Part shown: positions 1 through 14,100 of the stretch, in pieces
How positions within the stretch are numbered: the first letter of the stretch is position 1
How the letters are laid out: the number at the start of each line of letters is the position of its first letter
Source of the DNA: Nephromyces sp. MM_2019
Lineage: Eukaryota > Apicomplexa > Aconoidasida > Nephromycida
Assembly: GCA_015657535.1 (NCBI GenBank)
Contig: JADHZB010001007.1
Location: forward strand, 6,417-48,874
DNA: 42,458 bases
Direction: 5' to 3'
The notes under the pieces: model-generated
Seen by the model: only the letters and a program-made list of their open reading frames with translations
The model's database searches: none
What the model was told of the DNA's origin: nothing
Translations under genes and position numbers: made by a program

Positions 1-667
1 GAGGGAGAAGATGATTTAGTTTTCTGTGTGTATTGCTTCTTTATGTAATTTCTTTATGTATGTAGTTTCTTTACCTCTATATGTGTTTACTTCTTGTCTA
101 CACTTTAATATATGTGTGTGAGTATATATACTTTTTTAAGCATGCATGTCGTATTCATGTACATCTACATGTACGTTTTGTCTATATGTATTTAGATGTC
201 TATATGTGTGTACATCTATGATATATAAGTATGTAATCTATATACACACAGAATTCTATAAGCATTTTCTTCACTATTATACACCTACATATATACACTT
301 TTTTTGTGTGTTTTTATACAGCTGTTTCGAAAGATAAACATCAATAAACACCTTCAACCATCCACCCCTAATCTAGTTAATTATTTTAAAGTTTAATCAG
401 GTAATTTACACACAAATAATACATATCCACACTTTTATCTATACAACAATGCTACATACACATCAATACACAACATATCAATCTTCAAAACTACATACAT
501 ATCAATATACAATATTATCTATAAACACAATCCTCATACATATATACACAACAACATCTAATCACCTGCATCACCTATTATACCCATTCTCAGTGTATAT
601 ACATCCATTTAACCCCCTCAGAAAAAATTATTTTATTTTATTTTTTCACACACACACACAGTGCAAA
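1..667. other. Upstream non-coding region of the PABP gene
   Basis: AT-rich sequence with GT- and CA-rich patches and no convincing exon. The short open stretches at 146-337 and 449-667 encode low-complexity His/Thr/Tyr strings produced by CA and TA repeats. The second is in frame with PABP but looks like 5' UTR or promoter sequence, ending in a CA tract just before the start codon. No promoter element can be assigned. Confidence 0.6.
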
Positions 668-4030
<3,363 letters not shown>

Positions 4031-6219
4031 AAATTTCAACTCTATACACATATACACATCTATATGTGTATTGAGAAGATATAATTATGTGTGCGGGAAC
4101 GCGGAAGAAAAGAAATATATATATGTATATATAATGTGTGCGGAAGATGAGTATATACATATATATGTGTACGCGGAAGAAGAAAGAACAAGAAAAATTG
4201 CACACAACAATTTCATTTGTACTCATTCGCTCTATATAAATGTACACAGAAATATATATATATATAGTAGAAATATACACAAACATCCCATTGGCCTCTA
4301 GATATATATAGAAATTGATATACACACATATTGTGTTTTTGATATTGAAATTGATTTATATTTTAGAGTAGAAAAAAAAGGATATAGTTGTGTGATTGAG
4401 AATTGGGGGAGACAAAGAAAGATTGTTTATTGTGTATATACACATTTTTGGGATATAGATATTTTTATGAATAATATGATAGGGGTTGAGATATATATGA
4501 GAATATATACAATTTGATATTAACTATACATATATGTGTGTAGGGATTAATATTGAATTTATATATACATGTGTGTGTAGAGATGTATATGCAATATATA
4601 TATATATATATATACTTGTAGGGATGTATAGGTAATATACATAGATGGGGTTTATAAATAAATTATATGTATATACATCTTGTGTGTATATACATGTTTA
4701 AAAGGGTTTAAGGTTTATATAGTATTATGTATATATATTTAGAGTATATATATTTAAACATGTAAGAGGAAGGTATAGGAAAATTTGATGGGAGGGGAGT
4801 TTCACAAACCAAAACCAAAAAATTATTTATTTTTTATAAATTGTGAGGATGTCAATAAAGTTTTTATATAGAACAAATGTGTGTGTATTTTGGCTGTTTT
4901 AACCATGAATATTATATATTTATATATATATATATGTATGTAATATGTGTTAAAAATTAGTATACATATTCTTAATATTTTATATATAATCATAAATAGT
5001 AGATTACTATTTCTTTTTTTTTTTATTAGATTTGAATAAATTGATTTATAAGTGAACATATGATATATTTATAATACATTATATCACACACACACACACT
5101 TAAAAATCTAGCCTATGACATACTATATATTCATATATATATATACTATGATATTTATACTTGCCCAAAAATTACATTACATACATACACACACATAAAA
5201 TATATACATACTGAACAATTTACATACACACTATGCGTTTAAATAATAATAATTTTTCTTGAATTAGTTTCATTTCTTTTATTTATTTCCACAATTATTT
5301 AGAGTCATTTATACATACTATCTTATTATATTTAGACACTTTTATTTTACATACACACACTGAATATCTTGTTTAACTAATGATTAATACATACACAGTT
5401 TCATACACATTTCACTAAATTGCATAGTAAATGATTATTACTAGTTATTATTTTACAAAATTTTGATAAAAAGGACTTCAAAACTCGTAATAATTCATTT
5501 ATGACACTCTATATGTGTGTGTGTCTATAGAGAATAATTATATATATATATGTATGGAGATTATATATATGTTTGTTTGTGTATGTGTGTATATATAGAG
5601 AATATATATATAATTATTATCTGACCATTACATTAGATACAGATGTTTATAAATATTTTTATGATCTTGAAATATACACTTGAATTACACCTTACACACG
5701 TATATACATTTAATAAAATGTATATCTATAAAAAACTAATGATATTATAATTATATAGATGATTTACACACATTAAGGGGCATATAACAATTGAATTAAA
5801 AAGGTCTGTTTTTTTAAGTGTTAAAAAAAAAGGGTGTGTGAAATTAAATAATTGAATTACTGTAAAATATAAAATCTAGTGTTAAAAACAAATTTTAAAA
5901 AAAGGTAAATAGTCATTTTGATAAAAATTTATATCAATATATTTCATATATATATATATAAATAATGTGTGTTTGTGTTTGTGTATATATATGTATCCGA
6001 TAATTAATTCTAAATAGAGGGTTTGGTTTGCTAACATGTGTGTATATATCCATTGTTGTATTGTGAGTTTAGCTATCTTGAAGGTTTAAGATTACCTATA
6101 TAATTTATTCCAATAATCGTGTATGTGCAAATAAATAAAAGTGTATGTTTGTGTTTAAAAAATGTATAAATAAATTTGTGTATAGTGTATATACTTTTTT
6201 ATGTATATTTACACACACT
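4031..6219. other. Convergent intergenic region, PABP to CDA
   Basis: About 2.2 kb of AT-rich DNA with TA and GT/CA microsatellites, between the stop codons of two facing genes. It must hold both 3' UTRs. No exon-like segment was found. GCGGAAGA occurs three times near 4101-4180, in the presumed PABP 3' UTR. The open frames at 3969-4325 and 4823-5059 are low-complexity Tyr/Ile/Lys strings and are not credible. Confidence 0.6.
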
Positions 6220-8828
6220 TTATTTCAGATCAGCAGGTGTAAAGGCATCAGGTAATAATTGGAGTGAAGTAGTAGCCTCATACATCCACACACCATCCCC
6301 TTTATAACAAAAACAATAAATGTTGAAATCACCAAATTCAACGAGGGACTGTCTACACCCTCCACAAGGCTTAGCATAGTGGTCTGTGATTTTTATACAG
6401 AAAACAGCCATTGACTTAAATTTGCGTGCACCCCCATTAATAGCCTTTGATATAGCTGTTCGTTCTGCACACACACTGAAAAAAAATATATAAGGTGTGT
6501 GTGAGTGAGGGGGGGGGGGGCNGTATGTGTGGGGTGTTTTGTGTGGTGGGGGTGTGTGAAGAAGGGGAATGTTTTGAGTGGTAGGGCTGGGTGTGAATGT
6601 GTGGAGGAGGGAAGTATTTTAAGTATGGACGATAGTATAAATAATAAATTTAATTTCTTTGATGTATATATTATGTGAGTATACATGGTATATATATACT
6701 CTGTGCATATATATAGTTTGTATGTACATAGCTAAGGATAAAATTATGTTTTCAATATAGTATGAGATATATATATATGTGTATTTGTGTATGTGTGTAG
6801 GAAGTGTTTATTAAAACCATTAAAGCTTACGTAGCTTGTAGAGATGTATTCTCTACATTAGCCCCTTCAAATACACCCTTATCTGTGAGTAGGGCTGCAC
6901 CTACAGGGAAATATGAAATGGGTATATAGGCCTTTTTTGCAGCATTGACAGCTGATTTGATCAAATCTGGGAGAAAATCAGGAGTTCTTTCACCTAAAAA
7001 AAGGGTTATAAGTGATGCACACGCATATATATTTGGGTGTATATAGTATTTAATATGTATAAAATATCGAAATGGATGAAAATCGTGTTTTAAAAATTAG
7101 TAAAAAAAATTAAATTTGAGGGGTCATGGAGAATGGGTGTATCTCCCTTTAGGTGAGCTACATAAAAAAAAATATATAAATAAAAATTGGGGGGTGTGTA
7201 TAGGTTGGTTAGTTGTATAGCCAAAATAAAATAAAAAATGAAAAGAGAGGATAGTATGTCTTGTAAACATAAATTAAATGGTATAAATAGTCTGTGTGTG
7301 TGTATAATTAGGTAAATTAGATAAAAAAATAAAGTAAAAAAGTGTGTGTTAGTGTCAATGATATTATATATATATATAATGTATTACATTGAAATAGAGA
7401 AATGAATTATATGTATAGCTTCTGGTTAGCTATATAACCACAAAAAAAAATCATATGAAAACATATTTTGACACACTTAAAAAAGTCACAGAAATCGTAT
7501 TTTACGCACTTAAATCACAGACACACAGGGTTGTTTTATAAGCTAATTTTCATACCATCTGAAGATTTATATGATTTAAATTCGAGATCTTTCCACCACT
7601 CTGATGCAGAGTATGTCCCAGAAGGATTCCAAATTTGAGGGGGTTTTGTGTAAAAGGGTAATAGGTCAGTTACAGCTGCTTGTGTGTATTTATACTCATC
7701 TTCACTCTCGTTTTTTGTGTGTCCTAAATACACTGGAAAATCTCCAAATTCAACAAGGCATTGTCTACACATCCCACAGGGTGTTGAAAGTGTGTTTTTG
7801 TTTGCATCAATAAATGCACATGCCTTGATTGGAGATTGCTAAAGATACACAGATTGAGATATGAGGAGCGTGTGGGTGGCCGTGATTGTGTGTAAAGAGG
7901 GGGAGGGGGGTGTGATTGTGTATAAGGAGGGATGGTAGTGACAGTTTGTGTGGGATGGGTATTAGTGATGATTCTGAGTATGTAAGTGGGTGATGATAAG
8001 CACATGTTGAGTGTGTGTAAAAATGATGTTTTATAACTTGTGTGAATAGTTGATAATTAATCAATTACCATCTGTGTGTCAAATTCTTGGTCTCCCAACT
8101 CAGAACTCATGAGGTTTACAATTGCATTCCTCATGGCACAAATGCTGTTTGGATAAGCTGCATTATCTACGGTGCAACCTATATAAATAAGGTATAAATA
8201 ATAGTACACAACTTAGTATAGGATGTTATTTAGTGTGTATATGCATTAAACCTTATATAATAGATCTCTATCATGCCTTATACCAATAATTTGAAGGTAT
8301 ATACACACTTGTAAAGGTACTTGCATATCACCCTATAAACCTACACACCCTCTGATGATTATTTTTACTCATAATCTTATGCTTTAGATATCTCATAATA
8401 GGTTTATCCCAAATGAGTATTGTTAAGGGTTATACCCAAACACACACTCTATATACATCCCAAAACATACACCATATATGTCTATATATTAATACACACA
8501 TCTGTATATTTATATATGTAACCAACACATTATGTATGTGTATACATCTTATATACCCTAGCACACACATCATGTATGTGCAAACATGCCAATATACACA
8601 CCATGTGTGTGTATACATGTCAACATACACATCATGAATGTGTAAACATACATATAATACACCCAAGCACACACCCTAAGTGTATATACATATATCAATA
8701 CCGGTAAATGTTTTGCCTGACCAGGTAAGGAGAGCCGCCCCTTCCCTCTCCTTTGAGTAGGGGGAATAGCTCCGTTTGGCCGCCTTGTCTGCCTCACTAA
8801 GAAGTTCTTGGATAGCCAGTTGATTCAT
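6220..8828 (-). CDS. CDA: Cytidine deaminase with two tandem CDA domains (first lacks catalytic Glu)
   Basis: Exons (minus strand) 8828-8702, 8178-8069, 7838-7556, 6993-6831 and 6475-6220 join in phase (1, 0, 1, 2) to give 312 residues. The enzyme deaminates cytidine/deoxycytidine in pyrimidine salvage. Domain 1 (about 1-170) has SPYSKEREGAALL, then CAMR where CAER is expected, then PCGMCRQ: the zinc cysteines are kept but the catalytic Glu is Met. Domain 2 (about 176-312) has YFPVGAALL, FEGANVENTS, CAERTAI and PCGGCRQ, a complete active-site set. E. coli-type CDA (294 aa) is also a two-domain chain but has its active domain first. The start is the first ATG after an in-frame TGA. The stop TAA overlaps an AATAAA. 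Exon 1 is about 52% G+C, high for this window. Intron 4 contains a 12-G run and the single n (6522). Confidence 0.92.
6509..6522. repeat. Poly-G run with an undetermined base
   Basis: Twelve consecutive G residues followed by c and n inside CDA intron 4 (6476-6830). This is the only ambiguous base in the window and probably a sequencing limit of the homopolymer. It does not touch coding sequence. Confidence 0.95.
8520..8695. repeat. Degenerate CACA-ATG-TGTG hairpin-prone repeat
   Basis: Inside CDA intron 1 (8179-8701). About five imperfect copies, each roughly 30-40 bp, of a core like CACAYCATGTATGTGTAAACAT. Each core is partly self-complementary (CACA at one end, TGTG at the other). Confidence 0.6.
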
Positions 8829-8895
8829 TTTTCAAATGTTACTAAATTTGAAAAATTCAAGAGATATGTGTGTATATCTTAATATAATTTAATAA

Positions 8896-8898
<3 letters not shown>

Positions 8899-8937
<39 letters not shown>
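8899..8937. repeat. (TA)n microsatellite
   Basis: Nearly uninterrupted alternating T and A for about 39 bases, just upstream of the CDA start codon. Confidence 0.95.
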
Positions 8938-8939
<2 letters not shown>

Positions 8940-9049
8940 GATAGTTCACGTTCTAAATGCTGCGATCTTAGTCAAAGAAATGTCAGGGAACAAATATGTG
9001 ATTCACGGAATGTACAAAAAAACCAAAAATTGATGTGTTGAGCTAGTCT

Positions 9050-9262
9050 GTGTGTTTATATGTATGTATGAGTTTCTATGTATTTATGTATGTGTGTGCG
9101 TGTATGTGTATGTGCATGAGTGTGTGTGTGTTTGTAGATTTGTGTGTATGCGCATATGTATGCGTGTGTGAGTAAATGTGTGTATATGTTTGTGCGTGGG
9201 TATGTGTATGTGTGTAGATGTATGTGGGGGTATGTATGTGTGGGTGTATGTGTGTTTATGTG
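9050..9262. repeat. Alternating purine-pyrimidine TG/TA/CG tract
   Basis: About 210 bases of almost continuous purine-pyrimidine alternation made of TG, TA and CG/GC steps, about 220 bp upstream of the CDA start. The minus-strand open frame here (9056-9286) is a His/Thr string caused by the repeat and not a gene. Confidence 0.8.
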
Positions 9263-9282
9263 TGTGAATGAATCTAGTGTGC

Positions 9283-9339
9283 GCAAATAGAGAATGTGTT
9301 TAGGTTTAATGTGTGTGCAAATAGAGAGTGTGTTTAGGT
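9283..9339. repeat. Tandem duplication of a ~34 bp unit
   Basis: The 23-base segment starting GCAAATAGAGA and ending TGTTTAGGT occurs at 9283-9305 and again at 9317-9339 with one base change (A to G). Confidence 0.85.
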
Positions 9340-10273
9340 ATAGTGTGAGTGTAATTGTAGTATAGGTTTAGATAAAATATATATGTAAACATAATAAATA
9401 TTTGAACAGAAAGTGTGTGTAATTAATTATACACCTTGTGTAACTGTAGTGTTATGGATAGATAAATTCTGCAAATTAACCTATACTGTAGCTAGTTATA
9501 TAGCACGTGTAGATAGAGTTTGTGTGCAAATATATAAAGTGTGTATAGGCATTTAATGTGTATGTAAATGTGTTATCTAACTTAAACACATAATGCCTGT
9601 GAATAGTCGAAAATTATATATTACTTTGTGTATAATGTTGTGAAGTCATCAAATTAAAAATGGGCGTTTCTATATATGTGCATATGTGTGTGTATAATTA
9701 TGCATGCGAAAGTTACATGTCTAACTCACACACACAGGAATTCACCTTTTTGTAGTAATATAAATTATAGCTTAATGATTGAAATAAAATTGTATAGGAA
9801 AGTTTTTGTGTGTGGAAAATATGTGTGTGTAATTAATTATATGACATAGAAAAGAAATAACAAAATTTAGATTGTAATAATTAGACAACTTTACTTTATT
9901 GATACAATCAAAAATGAATAAATTATGTGTATTCAGGGAAAAGGTAATCTATTTTGAATTTTTTACACACTTTTGAAAATTTTCACACATTTTTACACTC
10001 TTTTACACACCATCGCTAATTTTCCTGTTTAATAATTGAATCAATTAAAATAAATCCCCACTATTTCTAAATAGATATGTATATATATTAGCTCCACACA
10101 AGCTAAACATACAGTTTAATTTACATCTCTCTGACACTCGTTTTATTACACAAATTTTAATTACACACACATTTTATTTTGTAAATATAAACTTACACAT
10201 CAACTATCTTATTACAAATATACTTTGTTACATATACTTTTTTGCATATATATTTGAGGTAAACAATCGCATT

Positions 10274-10363
10274 TTAATTACACACACCTTAATTACAAAC
10301 ACCTTAATTACAAGCACCTTAATTACAAACACCTTAATCACACATACCTTAATTACACAGACC
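10274..10363. repeat. 15-bp minisatellite, six copies
   Basis: Consecutive 15-base units of consensus TTAATTACAAACACC start at 10274, 10289, 10304, 10319, 10334 and 10349, with one to four changes each. A decayed partial unit follows. It lies about 750 bp upstream of the CTFxPxI-repeat gene. Confidence 0.92.
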
Positions 10364-11112
10364 TTAATAATATTATAACTCTGATATCTATTAGAATTCT
10401 TCTCATATATTTATTATTATTAATAAAAAATATTTTTAATTATCGATCTGAAAATAAAATCTTTATTATTAATAATAATAGATTTATATGACTATTTTTC
10501 ATTACTAACAAATTAGATACGTATTAACACAAAAATACAAATTGACACACAATCACACACATACACGCATCAATACAGAGACACACACCCTAATCCAAAC
10601 AAATACAAATGCACAAGCAGATAAATTATAAAGACACAAGAAACAAACACACACATATTAAAAGTAAAAAATATACATCCGGAAACACATATACAAAGAA
10701 ATAAAAAGCACAAACAAATATGTAATTACATATAAATAGTGAACACTAATCTCTATAATTTTTTAATTATTATATCCAAATTAATAAATAACCCCATATA
10801 TCAAAATCATACTCAATTTTTAACAAGTTTTTTTGAGATATAATTTAAATTTTATATAACATATATCGGAGAATAAAAATAAAGACGATTTAAATAAAAT
10901 TTTATAACTATATACCTCACAAATACGAAATCAGAAGATTTTGGATTCATTTACACCATTTTGTATTTCATAAACTCCACTTGTGTTTTATAAACATATC
11001 TTGGGTGATACATTGATATTATAACTACACACTAATTCTGAATTCATATACACTATTTGAACTTATATAAAAAGCAATTTATAAGCATACACATGTTATA
11101 TTCTCTACAAAA

Positions 11113-14100
11113 ATGATATCTGAAAATTCAATTATTTCAAAACATTCAAGATGTCAAGAAAAGCAAGAAACAGTCAAGAAGTATTAAATATTAGTTACGA
11201 TTGAAGGAATTTCTATTAAAATATTTTAAGTTAAAAGTTACACATTTGTTACAAGGCGTAAAAAGCTTTCTAACTGAATCACAAGACTGTAAACGGTATA
11301 AAATATTTAAAAGCTTCACACTTAAACACTTTAATTATAGCTTAGTCTGAACTATTATATATAGGTTTAACAAATAAAGAGTTTAATAATTAACATACAC
11401 ATTGCTTATAAATTATATAAGTGTTCGAGAGTTTAAACACACAGACCATGTGTTATAAATTACTGAAGATTATGATCATTAGCACATAGAGATAGGATAA
11501 CCTATATAAACACACAAAGTTTATATATGATGCACAAGTGTTTAAATGATCTCACAAACATTTTATAGAAATATATATTAGAATTATCTATATAAAATCA
11601 AAATGAGCTGAATTTATCTTTTTTACTTACTTTTTTACACATTTATATGCTAAATCATTTTTTGCACATAATTTTTGATGATGTATGATATCACAGAGAT
11701 CAGCAATTAAAACACACACAAGATCAATTAGTTAAAAAACTTCGGGAATTTAAAAACAAGTATAAGATTTCAGCACAATCTTTGTTGATATATCAAAATA
11801 TGATCAAGCGATTAACACGGTGAGTTATTGAATTAAAATAAGATAGAAATGATTAAAATGACACGTGCTTATAAAAGAATATAGCCTTTCAAATTTGTGA
11901 GCATTTATAATAATAATTGAGTATACTCGGAAAAACAAGATTAATTTGAGTGCATATAAATTTACAGTGATTTTGTACTCAATGAAACGTTATATATAAA
12001 TAAATGTTATTTAATCACTTGTGTTCTGGATTGTGTTGAACATACTAATTGTGTGTAACATTACCTAAAATATATAAGTTATCCAAAACTAAAGATATAA
12101 ATTATAAATCTTAAATTTTAACTTTGAATAAATTAACTTTATAAAATTAAAAAGGTAAATTTTACAATTTACCCAAATTCAAATTATTGGCAGCATTGTG
12201 AATATAGGTATTTGTTTGAGTGTGTGTGTATATGTATGTGTGTGTGTGTTAGAGCTGTTATGGATTTATGTCAACCAGATAAGCACAATTGTGCCTCAAA
12301 ACCAACGAATATGGCAGTTAGATGTATGGAGGTAATGTATATATATTTACACACCTAAAAATAGGATTACAAATGTTACATAAAAATTTAAATATATATG
12401 TTAACTGCGCAAATTTAAAAACATTGAGAATTACATGTATATACATGTAAAATTAAAAAAATCAAAGTGTGATTATATACGTGCTTAAAACTAAGTATTG
12501 AGATTTGTATGTAAATATCTGAATTTTTTTAAAAATGCTACACTGTTAAGATACCTGGATTTTGTAATTTTGAAGACAATTTTGATTGTAAACTGGCCCT
12601 AACCAAGGAAAAAATTGTAATTAACAAGCATAGATAAAATGAAAATTTGTATGTATAATGATTAGTAAGTGTTAACTCTTATACAATCAGCCAATCAAAT
12701 ATTATTTAAATCAAGATGTCTAAATGGTTATGAAATTGTCTTAGCATAACTCGTAATTTATAAAACATTTCACAAAATTTTGGTTTTTAAAAATTACCTC
12801 AAATCTTTGTATAATTCTTTGCATGTGCTTTAAGGAAATAGTTGACAAGCTTGAAGATTTATTAGACCATAATAAATCGGGTGAAATAAGTTTTGACAAG
12901 GTGTGAAATTAAATATTAATAGCCAATATCAACATTGGTAATTTATATATGTTTTAAAAAATATATAAATAAATTGACATTGATTTAGTTATCGCATTTC
13001 TTGGGTCAAATGTCATTGGGAGATGCTTATATTAAGACTTATAAAATATGTGAGGAATTTGATAATTTAAAGATTACAAAAGAGGTAAATAATTAGTTAT
13101 ATACATATCATATAACTCTAAAGCATACATGTAATTACATTTACACAACATACTTTTCCTAGTTTAGTATTTTACAGTGTATGTTCACCACGAAAACAAA
13201 TATATGTCATAGTCTTCTTAATATAGCATTTTAAAGTGTATGTTTAATTTACACAAGCCTACACATATAAAAGAATTCTTACTTAGTTTTTTATGGGTGA
13301 TTTATTACCTACATATTGAATATATGTGCAACGAATACGTTTGTGATGAAAGGAACAAAAAAAAACCAAATTGCTCGTGGAAAAATTAGCTATAAATCAT
13401 ATACAAAGAGAGAAGGATATAAATACAAGTAATTCAGTACAATTATTGATTAATATGCACACCAAACGTTAATTAATTAATGATTTATTATGTGGTAAGT
13501 ATGTTAAGATATTTGTTTGAAAAATTTCTGGTTTATATAGATACTCGGTCTACAAAAGTAGAAGAAAAATTATTTCACCCTCAAATAACTCAAAATTCAT
13601 CAATCATTGCACAGAGAGCACGAAAAAAATTCTTGAGTGATTATAAAACAAAATTAAAAAATGTAAACTCGCTACCAGAATATCTATATGCACAAGGTGT
13701 GTTCAAATTATTTTTGTGAATAGTATCGTTGTGAGATGTCAAACTTGGAAAATCGCTTGTATTAAATATATACCAAGAGATGCTTGCTAGGAATGGAAAT
13801 AAATGATTGTTTTTAGACTTTGATTAAGATTATTACAGAGAAAAAAACTGTAATACAAAGCAAATATGTATGAATTTAAATCACCATAGTAAATAGCAAA
13901 GCATCTTTGAGAAAAAAAAGTGCACACTTTCTAATCCATATCTCGTATACCAGCTGAAGTAAGTAAAGATAAATTAATAAGAGAAAAAGAAAAAAAAGAT
14001 ATTGAGGAATTGAAGGTTAAATTTTCAAGAATTGAAAAAATATCTTACAAACAAATAAAAATAGATATCTGTCTAGATGTTTATATAAAATATGTATATA

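Larger units (their letters stand above)
8829..11112. other. Divergent intergenic region, CDA to CTFxPxI-repeat gene
   Basis: About 2.3 kb between two start codons, presumably holding both promoters. The CDA-proximal third is rich in GT/AT simple repeats. From about 9900 onward it becomes plain AT-rich DNA. Apart from the repeats listed separately, no exon, RNA gene or recognisable promoter element was found. Confidence 0.55.

Noticed and set aside
146..337. 63-codon open frame upstream of PABP
   Set aside because: Composition is driven by TA/GT repeats, with no family motif and no splice link to PABP.
7604..8064. Open frames on both strands around CDA exon 3
   Set aside because: They overlap the in-phase CDA exon 7838-7556 or its intron. 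The intron part is a CT/GT-rich Pro/His string.
6220..8828. Two separate cytidine deaminase genes
   Set aside because: Exon 3 ends with a donor (GAT G|GTATGA) that joins in phase to the second domain. Reading on gives only a short tail and a stop, and no separate start codon was found for domain 2.
9056..9286. His/Thr-rich minus-strand protein
   Set aside because: Pure product of the TG/TA alternating tract.
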